From the NCBI GenBank assembly GCA_017794825.1, contig CP051237.1, positions 5,226,501 through 5,290,500 on the forward strand: a stretch of 64,000 nt of DNA, given 5' to 3'. Positions 7,257-15,510 of this stretch are shown here, piece by piece. The stretch is from Pararhizobium sp. (GTDB taxonomy: Bacteria > Pseudomonadota > Alphaproteobacteria > Rhizobiales > Rhizobiaceae). The notes beneath the pieces are model-generated. The model was not told the DNA's origin. It ran no database searches and saw nothing but the letters and a program-made list of their open reading frames with translations. Made by a program: the position numbers and the translations under genes. Numbering within the stretch: position 1 is the stretch's first letter; each line of letters begins with the position of its first letter.

Positions 7257-9601
7257 TGCGATGTCTCCATATCGGCTTTGGCGCGATCCTCAGCGACGAA
7301 GATCGCTCGGAGAACGCGCTGTGGCGTGGCCGGAACGGCGCACAGCTCCGCTCCAAGCGGCCTGAGCGCGTCATTGATCGCGTTGACCACGGCTGCCGGC
7401 GGCGCGATGGCGCCGCCTTCACCGACGCCTTTCACGCCGAACCGCGTGTAGGGCGATTGCGTTTCACTATGATCCAGCCGGATCATCGGCGTCTCGGCTG
7501 CTGTCGGCAGCAAGTAATCAGCGAAGGTCGTCGCAAGCGGCTGACCCTGATCGTCGAACGGTGATTCTTCGAAAAGCCCCGTGCCAATGCCCTGAACGAC
7601 GCCGCCAAGCACCTGACCGTCGACGATCATCGGATTGACCCGCGTGCCGCAATCATCGACTGCGACGTAGTCAAGCAGCTCTACGGTTCCGAGTTCCGGA
7701 TCGACAGAAACCGTCGCGGCGTGGGCGGCGTAGGCGAACGGACCCTTGTCGCCATCGGGCCTGTACCCGCCCGTTACCTCAAGGCCGTCGCGCAACACGT
7801 CTTCGGGAAGTTCGTAGGGTCTGAAATGCCATGTCTCGGCAGCTTCCGCGATCGTCATCGTCGCCGAAGGTCCTTTTAGAAGCCCGTTTTCCAGGCGCAC
7901 GGCGGATGGTTGGCATTGCATCAGGTGGGCGGCGATCTCCCGAAGTTTCACCGCGATCTTGTCGCAGGCGGCGGCGACCGCGCCGCCAGTCATCACGATG
8001 GCGCGCGAGGCGTAGGTGCCGGTCGAAAACGGCGACAGGCCGGTGTCTCCGTGACGCAGGACGACACGATCCGGTTCGATGCCAAGAACCTGGTTTGCGA
8101 TCTGGGCCATCGTCGTTTCCATGCCCTGGCCATGCGACTGGACCCCGACGCGCAGTTCAAGGCTGCCGTCCGGTTGCATGAGCGCCGCCGCCTGTTCGAA
8201 ACCAGGCATCATCGGAATGCCGATATGCGAGATGGTGGATGTCGAGACGGCGGTATGTTCGGTGTAGATGGCGTATCCTGTGCCCAGCAAGCGTCCGGGC
8301 GCGGGTGTTTTCGGTCCTTCCGCCACCATCTCCATGGCTCGGCGCAGACAGGCCGGATAGTCGCCGCTGTCGTATTCCTTGCCGGTGATCGCCTTGTAGG
8401 GCATCGCCTCGGGTTTGACGAGATTATCGAGCCTGACTTCGGCAGGGTCGCGTCCGACAGCCCGGGCGACGGCGTCCATGGTGCACTCGATGGCGAAACA
8501 GGCGCCCGGTCTCGCCACCGCCCGATAGGGAGAAAGGGGTGGTTTGTTGGTTACGACCGTTTGCGTTCTGACGCGGTAACCTCCAATGTCGTACGGCCCC
8601 GTCAGAATTCCGCTTGCCTGTATCGCGTCGAAACCGTTGGTGTGAGGCCAGACCGAATAGGCGCCTCCGTCCGTTGTCAGTTTCGCGTCGATTGCAAGTA
8701 CGCGCCCGCGATCGTCCGCATAGGCGGTCATTTCATAGCGGTGTTCGCGGGCGTTCGCCCCGGCGGTCAGATGCTCGAAACGGTCTTCCAGCCAGCGCAG
8801 TGGTCGGCCGGTTTTCAGCGCGAGCGCCGCGACAATGATCTCTTCCGGATGGAGGATCGCCTTGTAGCCGAACCCGCCGCCCACGTCGGGCGCGATGACG
8901 CGTATCTGCCTTTGCTGCAGCCCAAGGGCCTCGCACAGGGCGGTTCGTATCTGGTGCGGAGACTGCGTCGAGGAGTAAACGACGAGCTGGTCGTCACGCT
9001 CGTTCCAGAACGCCACTACGCCCTTGCCTTCCAGCGGAACCATGGCCTGACGGGCCATGTCGAGCACCCGGGTCACCTTGACCGGCGCGCTGGCGACGAT
9101 CTCTTCAATTCCGGAATCGAAGCCGGTTTCCATCGAGACATTGCTGTCCCACTCGTCAAAGAGACGCGGAGCATTCTCCGAAAGCGCGTCATCCATGGAT
9201 GCGACGACCGGAAGCATTTCGAAATCGGGCGCCAGCCGCTCGACCAGATCTTCCGCTTCCGCCCTCGTGGGGGCAACGCAGGCTGCGACGATCTCGCCCA
9301 CATAACGAGCGCGGTCCGAGGCCATCGGCGGCGCGGCGACAATGCGGTGCCCCGGCACTTTGGATGCTGGCTGGACGAGTTTCACATCTGAGAGATCTGC
9401 AGCCGTGAAGACACGGTCTGCAACGTCGTCCGGCGTGTCGATGAACGAAATACAGGCATGGGCGAGGGGTGAGCGCAGGAACGCCACATCGAGCATGCCG
9501 GGAATCTCGATATCGCCAATGAAGCGACCTTTTCCTTCGAGAAATCGCGCGTCTTCCCGGCGCAATATGGAAGCGCCGATGCCTGTCTCGTTCATCGCCA
9601 T
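7253..9601 (-). CDS. Molybdenum hydroxylase large subunit, molybdopterin cytosine dinucleotide type (CoxL-like, not CO dehydrogenase)
   Basis: Catalytic subunit of 782 aa with the aldehyde oxidase/xanthine dehydrogenase hammerhead domain (about 20-130) and the molybdopterin-binding domain (about 140-760). Key blocks are APDVGGGFGYK, the SHGQGMETTMAQI Q-loop and the C-terminal GVKGVGEGGAIAPPAAVVNA with the catalytic glutamate. The form I CO dehydrogenase loop AYxCSFR is absent; the position reads SPYRAVARPGA. This places it among form II-like hydroxylases that oxidise aldehydes or hydroxylate N-heterocycles and aromatics with water as oxygen source. It follows a TRAP importer by 27 nt, implying that the imported compound is its substrate. 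It starts at ATG 9601 after GGAAAG. Confidence 0.9.
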   Translation of the reverse strand: MAMNETGIGASILRREDARFLEGKGRFIGDIEIPGMLDVAFLRSPLAHACISFIDTPDDVADRVFTAADLSDVKLVQPASKVPGHRIVAAPPMASDRARYVGEIVAACVAPTRAEAEDLVERLAPDFEMLPVVASMDDALSENAPRLFDEWDSNVSMETGFDSGIEEIVASAPVKVTRVLDMARQAMVPLEGKGVVAFWNERDDQLVVYSSTQSPHQIRTALCEALGLQQRQIRVIAPDVGGGFGYKAILHPEEIIVAALALKTGRPLRWLEDRFEHLTAGANAREHRYEMTAYADDRGRVLAIDAKLTTDGGAYSVWPHTNGFDAIQASGILTGPYDIGGYRVRTQTVVTNKPPLSPYRAVARPGACFAIECTMDAVARAVGRDPAEVRLDNLVKPEAMPYKAITGKEYDSGDYPACLRRAMEMVAEGPKTPAPGRLLGTGYAIYTEHTAVSTSTISHIGIPMMPGFEQAAALMQPDGSLELRVGVQSHGQGMETTMAQIANQVLGIEPDRVVLRHGDTGLSPFSTGTYASRAIVMTGGAVAAACDKIAVKLREIAAHLMQCQPSAVRLENGLLKGPSATMTIAEAAETWHFRPYELPEDVLRDGLEVTGGYRPDGDKGPFAYAAHAATVSVDPELGTVELLDYVAVDDCGTRVNPMIVDGQVLGGVVQGIGTGLFEESPFDDQGQPLATTFADYLLPTAAETPMIRLDHSETQSPYTRFGVKGVGEGGAIAPPAAVVNAINDALRPLGAELCAVPATPQRVLRAIFVAEDRAKADMETSQ

Positions 9602-9628
9602 TTGCTTTCCAGCCTCATGCGGTCCTCA

Positions 9629-10948
9629 TCAGAAGCCTACGAAAGAGGTCAGCCATGTCGCTGTTCCAGGGACGACGAATACCACCAGTAGAACCAGAAG
9701 CTGACAAAGTACGAATGGCATCACGCCGAAGGCCATCTGCCGATAGCTCATGTCGGGAGGCGCTATGGATCGAAGATAAAACAGAGAAGGCGCCATCGGC
9801 GGCGTAAGATAGCTCGTCTGGATCGCGACGATTGCGAGAACGCCGAACCATATCGGATCGATGCCGGCGGCTCTCAGCAGAGGGTCGTAAATTGGTACGC
9901 ATATCAGCACGATCGAGATCCAGTCGAGCACGAATCCGAGCAGCATGATAATGATCAGGATCACGAGGATCGTCTGGTTCGGCGTCAGGTTCATCGCGTC
10001 GAGAAAACCCTGGATCAGCTGTCGGCCGCCATTCGCTTGGAAGATCGACGTGAACATCGTCCCGCCGACGACTATGAGCATCACCATGGCGCTGATAACC
10101 AGTGTTGCGCGCGTCGCCGTCCAGAGAACGGACGCCTTCAGCTCGCCGTAGAACAGGGTAAGAAGTATTGTCCCGAGCGCGCCGACGCCGGCGGCTTCTG
10201 TCGGAGCGGCAATTCCCGCCATGATGGATCCGACAACGGCGAACACGAGCGCAAGGGCGGGCAGAAGCGATGTGGCTGTGATGCGAAGCTTCTCGTTCAG
10301 CGGTATAGCGAGTTCCTCGGCGGCGAGCGGCGGTCCGTCCTGTGGCCGCACGGCGCAACGCAGCAGCGCATAGCCAAGAAAGAAGGCGACCATGAGCAGG
10401 GAGGGCAGCAGAATGGCGGCGAACATGTCTCCGATGGAAACCTGGGCCTGCGTCGCATAGACCACGACGACGATCGAGGGCGGGATCATTGTGCCGAGCG
10501 AACCGCCTGCGCAAATCGTGCCTGCGATCAGATCGTTGGAGTATCTGTATTTCTGCATGGCGGGGATCGCCATCATCCCGACCATGACCTCGACGGCGCC
10601 GACAATGCCGGTTCCGGCCGCGAAGATCGCACACATGGAAATCGCCGCCAGCGCCAGTCCGCCGGGAAGCCGGCCCAGCCACAAGCGCATTGCATCGAAC
10701 AGACGCACGGCTATGCCCGAGCGTTCCAGCATCGCCCCCATGAACACGAACAGCGGGATTGCCGCGTAGGTTGGATTGGAAGCGACGGAGTCCAGAAAGC
10801 GGAAGAGTTGATTTGGCGCGATATCGCCAAAGGAAAGCAGCGCGAAACCGAAGGCCGTGGCGATGAGGCTGAAGCTAACCGGCAATCCCAGCAGGATCAG
10901 CGCAAAAAGCGCCGGAAACATCAATCCGGCCAGGAGCGGATCATGCAT
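9629..10948 (-). CDS. TRAP transporter large permease, DctM family
   Basis: Membrane protein of 439 aa with about 12 hydrophobic helices. It contains the DctM landmarks SGIAVRLFDAMRLWLGRLPGGLA, CAGGSLGTMIPPSI, GIAAPTEAAGVGALG and QTSYLTPPMAPSLFYL. It is the ion-coupled transport channel of a tripartite importer with the DctQ and DctP proteins encoded just upstream. I chose ATG 10948, which overlaps the dctQ end by 8 nt; a start at 10969 would add seven Arg-rich residues (MQRRRNG). It lies between dctQ and the hydroxylase large-subunit gene. Confidence 0.92.
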   Translation of the reverse strand: MHDPLLAGLMFPALFALILLGLPVSFSLIATAFGFALLSFGDIAPNQLFRFLDSVASNPTYAAIPLFVFMGAMLERSGIAVRLFDAMRLWLGRLPGGLALAAISMCAIFAAGTGIVGAVEVMVGMMAIPAMQKYRYSNDLIAGTICAGGSLGTMIPPSIVVVVYATQAQVSIGDMFAAILLPSLLMVAFFLGYALLRCAVRPQDGPPLAAEELAIPLNEKLRITATSLLPALALVFAVVGSIMAGIAAPTEAAGVGALGTILLTLFYGELKASVLWTATRATLVISAMVMLIVVGGTMFTSIFQANGGRQLIQGFLDAMNLTPNQTILVILIIIMLLGFVLDWISIVLICVPIYDPLLRAAGIDPIWFGVLAIVAIQTSYLTPPMAPSLFYLRSIAPPDMSYRQMAFGVMPFVLCQLLVLLVVFVVPGTATWLTSFVGF

Positions 10949-11432
10949 GCCGTTGCGCCGCCTTTGCAAAGTCGCGAATTGCAGTCACAAGTATCTGAAG
11001 AGACAGCGCGACCAAGCCGATCGAGATGACGCTGTAGAATGGCCAGAGCTTTGGCGCAAATGCGCTCACAGGGTCTACTGTGCCGCGCTCATAAGCACTG
11101 ATCGCCTTGTTGGCGGCGACCCAGCTGATCGCCGTGAACGCCGGAAGGGCAACGCATGCCATGAGCAAACCCGATATGAAGAAGCGCAGCCGTTCGGGCA
11201 GCATTTGAGCCAGGAAATCTATGCTGACGTGTCCATTTTCCTTGAGTGCGAAGGCTGCGGACAAGACGAACAGGGCGCCGCCAAGCATGTAGGTCATGTC
11301 GCCAGCCCAGAGAGTTGGCGCGTTGAACGCATAGCGGCAGACAACCTCGTAGATCATCACGCCGATCAGCAGAATGACCATGACGCCGGCAAGCACGGCA
11401 AGCGCGGACGACAATCGATCAACGACATTCAT
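10941..11432 (-). CDS. TRAP transporter small permease, DctQ family
   Basis: Membrane protein of 163 aa with four hydrophobic helices (about 8-32, 48-68, 88-110 and 130-152). The Y-E-V-V-C-R-Y segment followed by W-A-G-D is characteristic of DctQ. It pairs with DctM to form the membrane unit and contacts the periplasmic binding protein. A 14-bp hairpin separates it from dctP, consistent with lower expression than the binding protein. Confidence 0.9.
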   Translation of the reverse strand: MNVVDRLSSALAVLAGVMVILLIGVMIYEVVCRYAFNAPTLWAGDMTYMLGGALFVLSAAFALKENGHVSIDFLAQMLPERLRFFISGLLMACVALPAFTAISWVAANKAISAYERGTVDPVSAFAPKLWPFYSVISIGLVALSLQILVTAIRDFAKAAQRHA

Positions 11433-11450
11433 TCGTGGACCCCATGACGC

Positions 11451-11481
11451 ATGAGGCCGGCGCGTTGCGCGCCGGCCTCAT
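11451..11481 (-). repeat. Perfect 14-bp hairpin between dctP and dctQ
   Basis: The arms at 11451-11464 and 11468-11481 are exact complements around a 3-nt loop, and the hairpin begins 5 nt after the dctP stop codon. It is GC-rich and lacks a following T-run on the minus strand, so it is better read as an mRNA stabiliser or partial attenuator that raises the binding-protein to permease ratio than as a terminator. Such elements are common after binding-protein genes. Confidence 0.6.
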
Positions 11482-11486
11482 GGCGC

Positions 11487-12554
11487 TTATTTGCGATCGA
11501 TATGCTTGTAGGATGTGCCGTCGGCGTAGAGGTCCTGGAATGCAAAGTAGCTTTCGCCAATTTTCTCCATCCAGTCGTTGCCATCGGCCGCCTGCTCCTC
11601 TGCCTTTGCCATCGCCCAGTTGCGTCCTGCCGCGGTTATGGCGTCGGTCACCTCTTTGGGAAGAACTTCCATGGTGTTCTCGCCGGCCTTGAGTTCTTCC
11701 ATCGCGACAATATCCTGCATTCCCGACTGTAGATAGCTCTCGAACACTGCGAGTTTGGCGGCGGTGGTCACAACGTCTTTCAGGTCATCGGGGAGGGCGT
11801 CCCATGTTTCCTGCTTCACGATGAACTCATTGATGCCGGCGGGAAAATGAAGTCCCGGGCCGATAATGAACTTGGCTGCGTTCTGCAGGCCTGCAATCTG
11901 ATTGTCGGCGGGGCCTGACCACTCGGCGACATCGACGCCGCCGCGATCAAGCATCTGGTAGACTTCCGAGCCTGTGACGAAGACCGGAGCCGCCCCGAAT
12001 TCGTCCGCAAGGATCGACGCCCAACCGCCGGCTGCGCGGAATTTCAGCCCCTTGAGATCCTCGACGGAATTGATTTCCTTGTGGGAATGCCAGAGTTCCG
12101 TTCCCACGACGCCGCCAACCAGCGAGTGAATGCCAAGGGTGTCGCGCTTGAATTCCGTCAGGAGATCCTGACCTCCGCCTTCGTACAGCCAGTAGAGCAT
12201 CGTTTCCGGCCCCATTCCGCCCGGGTGACCGGCATAGAATGTGTTGGCCGGGTCTTCGTTCACGGCGTAGAGCGGAGTAATCATGGCCGCATCGGCTGTT
12301 CCGTCGAGCACCGCTTCGTAGTTCTGTGTGGCCGGAGCCAGAACGCCGACAGGGTAGGGCTCGATGACCAGCCGTCCTTCCGATAGCTGGTTCACCCGGT
12401 TGGTGAAGGGCTCGACGATGTTCTTCCACAATCCCCACGTTTCGCCCGCATAGCTCGACATGCGCCAGACGATGGGATCATCTTGCGCCAGAACCTGTGA
12501 GGTGGTCAAAATGGTTGAAGCGACGATCACGGCTGCCTTGAGGGTATGTTTCAT
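11487..12554 (-). CDS. TRAP transporter substrate-binding protein, DctP family
   Basis: Periplasmic binding protein of 355 aa with a signal peptide (cleavage near VLAQ-DD, residue 24). The DctP-fold features include the central ELWHSHKEINSVEDLKGLKFRA block (about 155-176) with the carboxylate-binding arginine in KFRAAGG and the W-S-G-P-A-D-N segment. Most DctP ligands carry a carboxylate, so an organic acid is expected. ATG 12554 has AGGAGA 6 nt upstream. It is the first gene of the dctPQM-molybdenum hydroxylase operon and the most likely promoter-proximal product. Confidence 0.9.
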   Translation of the reverse strand: MKHTLKAAVIVASTILTTSQVLAQDDPIVWRMSSYAGETWGLWKNIVEPFTNRVNQLSEGRLVIEPYPVGVLAPATQNYEAVLDGTADAAMITPLYAVNEDPANTFYAGHPGGMGPETMLYWLYEGGGQDLLTEFKRDTLGIHSLVGGVVGTELWHSHKEINSVEDLKGLKFRAAGGWASILADEFGAAPVFVTGSEVYQMLDRGGVDVAEWSGPADNQIAGLQNAAKFIIGPGLHFPAGINEFIVKQETWDALPDDLKDVVTTAAKLAVFESYLQSGMQDIVAMEELKAGENTMEVLPKEVTDAITAAGRNWAMAKAEEQAADGNDWMEKIGESYFAFQDLYADGTSYKHIDRK

Positions 12555-13133
12555 GGATGTCTCCTGTTGAGTCTGGTGTTCAGCGGCGGAGTTGTGCCAT
12601 TCTCGGGTTTGTCAAAGCATTGTCCCGGTGACACGGGAGGATTGTGGGATGTTGCCAAATGTTTCGGCTGAATTGGAAAGGGGCGGTTTCGCTTCATCCT
12701 GTGGCCTGGCGGTTTACGGTTCCGTTATTTGTATTATTGTTCCGAATATCGACCCATAATCCGATTTTGTAAACCGTCCTGATGGCATGTATTTCTGGCA
12801 GATTGCACAAATTTACGTCAGTGACATTTGCTCAGAATGTAGACGAATGCGCGAAAACATATGTTTTTATAGAATAAATCGCCAATATCTTGAAATATTC
12901 ACCAGACTGTACGGCACATATAAAAATCGATGCAAATCTGCATCATGTACGACAAGTGTTGCTAATATCGGAACAATTGGCCTCAACGCCAAGAAAATCT
13001 GAATATTGCAATCGCCATGGGAACCTTGTCATTAAAACGCGCGTTTCCGGGTGGAGATTCCAATCGAAATCCGTTTTCCACGTTCCGTCAACCCGGCGCG
13101 AAGTGGGGACCAAGGCGCAGGGTTAGTAACAGA
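12555..13133. other. 579-bp divergent intergenic region, AT-rich core, no supported gene
   Basis: The region separates dctP (minus) from the transpeptidase gene (plus). Roughly 12720-13010 is clearly richer in A and T than its surroundings. It contains a perfect 6-4-6 palindrome GATGCA-AATC-TGCATC at 12929-12944 and repeated GTTCCG words near 12720-12760. One 71-codon frame (12787-13002) has no recognisable domain and many Cys, Tyr and Arg codons unlike neighbouring genes. The region probably carries the dctP promoter and regulator sites; no strong -35/-10 pair could be fixed. Confidence 0.5.
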
Positions 13134-13805
13134 GTGAAGCGTAGACAGTTTGTAGCAGGCGGCGCAAGCCTGATTGGGTTGGCGGCGGCAGGATGTGTGT
13201 CGTCTCCGAGGCCGTTGCCGGAAAGGCATGGATACGGCGTCAATGTCGGTGTTCCGTCTTACTATCGATCGCTGTACGGACCGTTGGAACAGGAGCGGTT
13301 TCCTGTTCCGCCTGTGGATTTGACACGGGTGCCGGAAAAGTTTTGGCGTCGTGAAGTCGACTATTACGCAGGATATCCGGTCGGCGCCCTCGTTGTCGAT
13401 ACGAACGAATTTTACCTTTATCTCGTACAGCCGAACAACACGGCGATCCGTTACGGCGTCGGCCTTGGACGTGATGGATTTTCCTGGTCCGGCAATGGCT
13501 ACATCGAGTGGAAGCAAGCCTGGCCGACATGGACGCCTCCCGCAAGCATGATAGCCAGGCAACCGGAACTCGCCAGGTGGGGCGCCGAGAACGGCGGCAT
13601 GCCGCCCGGCCTCGACAATCCACTCGGCGCGCGAGCCCTGTATATATTCCAGAACGGCAAGGACACGCTTTACCGGATTCACGGGTCTCCTGAGTACTGG
13701 TCGATCGGTCAGGCTGTTTCCAGCGGCTGCGTGAGGTTGATGAACCAGGACATCGTCGACCTGTATGACCGGGTGCCTGTCGGTTCGAAGTTGATCGTCA
13801 TCTAA
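13134..13805 (+). CDS. L,D-transpeptidase (YkuD domain), lipoprotein with Tat-like signal
   Basis: Cell-wall enzyme of 223 aa that cross-links peptidoglycan or attaches proteins to it. From GTG 13134 the product begins with KRRQFV and a hydrophobic stretch ending AAGC, a lipobox-like site with C21; the twin arginine suggests Tat export. The YkuD domain (about 75-223) has the catalytic region with H183 (RIHGSPEYW) and C199 in VSSGCVRL, matching HG...SxGCxR. A longer frame from 13017 adds 39 unlikely residues. The ribosome-binding site is weak, so the exact start is uncertain. It stands alone, divergent from dctP. Confidence 0.85.
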   Translation: MKRRQFVAGGASLIGLAAAGCVSSPRPLPERHGYGVNVGVPSYYRSLYGPLEQERFPVPPVDLTRVPEKFWRREVDYYAGYPVGALVVDTNEFYLYLVQPNNTAIRYGVGLGRDGFSWSGNGYIEWKQAWPTWTPPASMIARQPELARWGAENGGMPPGLDNPLGARALYIFQNGKDTLYRIHGSPEYWSIGQAVSSGCVRLMNQDIVDLYDRVPVGSKLIVI

Positions 13806-13879
13806 TTCTGAAACCTGTTATGTCCGAGAGAATGTAAAGGGATGAATGCGCAGCAATAACTCAACCGGGTTTGGTAGAA

Positions 13880-13900
13880 ATTTCTTAATGCTGAAGAAAT
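13880..13900. repeat. 7-7-7 inverted repeat before the GGDEF gene
   Basis: ATTTCTT and AAGAAAT flank a 7-nt loop, about 25 bp before the diguanylate cyclase start. It could be an operator or the end of the transpeptidase transcript; no T-run follows. Nothing else was seen in the 118-nt spacer. Confidence 0.3.
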
Positions 13901-13923
13901 ATTGCAGTAGAGTATGCTTCTGA

Positions 13924-15003
13924 TTGCAGGAGGTCACGCTGGAATATCTTCTCTACGCCTATGCATGCCTTTTGGCAGTGTTAACGCTGATGGCTGCGAC
14001 CAGCGCCAGTTCTGACAAATGGCCAGTTAGACGCCCGTTTCGCTATGTGGCTCTTTCTGTTGCAATCCTGGCCTCCTTTGCTGTCAATCTGGCCATAACA
14101 TCCGTTTGGGGAATTCCTGCGGCTGGACCTATCGCCTTTCATGCAGCCTTGATTTTACTGTATGTCGCCTATCCTGTAGCGGTCAGTGCCGTCTTGATGC
14201 TCGTAGCGTACATCGTCCTGACGCAAAATTCGGAGCTTCTGCTTCTCGGCGCCATCATCCCGATGTTGGGCGTTGCTTTCGGACTGAGATTGATCGGCAA
14301 GGACACGTATCGAGTAACATGGCCGATAAAAGTCGCATCTATAGCCGGCGCCGCGACTCTCGCATCCCTTGTGTCGACAATCCTCTCCGGCGCCTCCCTG
14401 AACGTGGTCGCTGGGAATGCCGTAATGACCGCGCTTGTCGTTTGGGCGGGCGCATACTTTTTTGAGAGAGAAAAAGCTTTGCGCGATCGCCGGGCCTATT
14501 GGCGGGAAAGAGCGCAAACCGATCATCTGACGACGCTCTACAATCGCAGTCGCTTCGAACGCGATATTTCCGTGCTGGTGGAAAACAGCGATGTGGGCCT
14601 CATGCTGATCGACGCCGACAATTTCAAGATGGTCAACGATCGGTTCGGTCACGAGGCAGGCGATATCGCACTCACCCACATTTCACAGGTGCTCTACAGC
14701 GAGTTGGCGGATCCTCAGAAGGCGTATCGTATAGGCGGGGAGGAGTTCGCGGTCATCGTCTGCGATCATTCCGGCGAGCGCATTCTCGCAATAGCGGAAA
14801 ACATTCGTAGCAAAATTGAAACGAGTTCTCTGATTATAAATAGCCAATCCCTCAAGATGACCGTGAGCATCGGTCTGACGTTTGGCAGGAAGGGCGATAG
14901 CCCGGCGGAAGTCATGCGTCAGGCCGACAAAAGTCTTTACAGGGCGAAAGACCGTGGCAGAAACTGTGTCGATATATTCGAAGAGGCCCGATCCGCAGCA
15001 TAG
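13924..15003 (+). CDS. Membrane-bound diguanylate cyclase (GGDEF)
   Basis: Makes the second messenger c-di-GMP from two GTP. About six hydrophobic helices occupy residues 6-178 with no periplasmic sensor domain, followed by a GGDEF domain (195-355). The active motif is GGEEF at 271-275, and the metal-binding ID-ADNFKMVND is intact, so it should be catalytically active. The RxxD inhibitory site expected five residues before the motif is absent (PQKA), so product inhibition is not predicted. TTG 13924 is used here, but a perfect AGGAGG (13928-13933) lies inside the frame, 5 nt before a CTG at 13939, raising the possibility of CTG initiation. A response regulator gene follows 38 nt later. Confidence 0.88.
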   Translation: MQEVTLEYLLYAYACLLAVLTLMAATSASSDKWPVRRPFRYVALSVAILASFAVNLAITSVWGIPAAGPIAFHAALILLYVAYPVAVSAVLMLVAYIVLTQNSELLLLGAIIPMLGVAFGLRLIGKDTYRVTWPIKVASIAGAATLASLVSTILSGASLNVVAGNAVMTALVVWAGAYFFEREKALRDRRAYWRERAQTDHLTTLYNRSRFERDISVLVENSDVGLMLIDADNFKMVNDRFGHEAGDIALTHISQVLYSELADPQKAYRIGGEEFAVIVCDHSGERILAIAENIRSKIETSSLIINSQSLKMTVSIGLTFGRKGDSPAEVMRQADKSLYRAKDRGRNCVDIFEEARSAA

Positions 15004-15041
15004 CGATTCAGGCCCAATCAAAATTCAGAAGGTATTCCAGC

Positions 15042-15449
15042 TTGGAACCGAAAAGTGAGAACTCAGGTAAATCGATCCTCATCGTGGATGATGACGCCTT
15101 CGACAGAAGCCTGATTACTCGGAACCTGCGTACAGAACTGCCAAATTATGACCTGGTGGAAATTTCGGATAGCAGTAAGGTGATTTCGGCAATGGAGCAA
15201 CGCCGGCCCGCACTGGTTCTCCTCGACATCTGGATGCCGTCGCCCGACGGTTTCGAGGTGCTTGACGCCATCAGAGCCAGTCAGGAATATGCGGGATTGC
15301 CGGTTATAATGCTGTCGAGTTCGACCAGTCCGGTAGACAAGAGCAGGGCCAAATCGCGCGGCGCCGACGGATACGAAGTAAAGCCGGCGAGCCTTGCCGG
15401 TTACAGAACGCTCGCCAAGGCAGTCTCCGCCCGGTTGCAGGAGGGGTGA
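15042..15449 (+). CDS. Single-domain response regulator (CheY-like receiver)
   Basis: Receiver domain protein of 135 aa with no output domain. Visible residues are the acidic pocket D16-D17 in LIVDDD, phospho-acceptor D62 in LLDIWMP, the S92-S93 switch and K114 in YEVKP. It probably signals by protein-protein contact. It starts at TTG 15042 with AGAAGG upstream and follows the diguanylate cyclase gene, so the two may be co-transcribed. No kinase is adjacent; the PAS histidine kinase 4 kb downstream is a possible partner but this is a guess. Confidence 0.88.
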   Translation: MEPKSENSGKSILIVDDDAFDRSLITRNLRTELPNYDLVEISDSSKVISAMEQRRPALVLLDIWMPSPDGFEVLDAIRASQEYAGLPVIMLSSSTSPVDKSRAKSRGADGYEVKPASLAGYRTLAKAVSARLQEG

Positions 15450-15468
15450 CGGGTTGACGCCCATCACC

Positions 15469-15506
15469 GGCTCCATCAGTCGGAGCCATTTCATCTCCGG
15501 GAAATG
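15469..15506. terminator. Two adjacent hairpins between convergent genes
   Basis: GGCTCC/GGAGCC (15469-15487, loop ATCAGTC) is followed by CATTTC/GAAATG (15487-15506). They lie between the ends of the response regulator gene and the convergent formamidase gene, and probably act as a bidirectional terminator. T-runs are short. Confidence 0.45.
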
Positions 15507-15510
15507 AATG

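Noticed and set aside
7253..9601. Aerobic CO dehydrogenase
   Set aside because: The form I AYxCSFR active-site loop is replaced by SPYRAVARPGA, so CO oxidation is not supported.
12787..13002. 71-codon open frame in the AT-rich spacer
   Set aside because: No ribosome-binding site, unusual composition, no recognisable domain.
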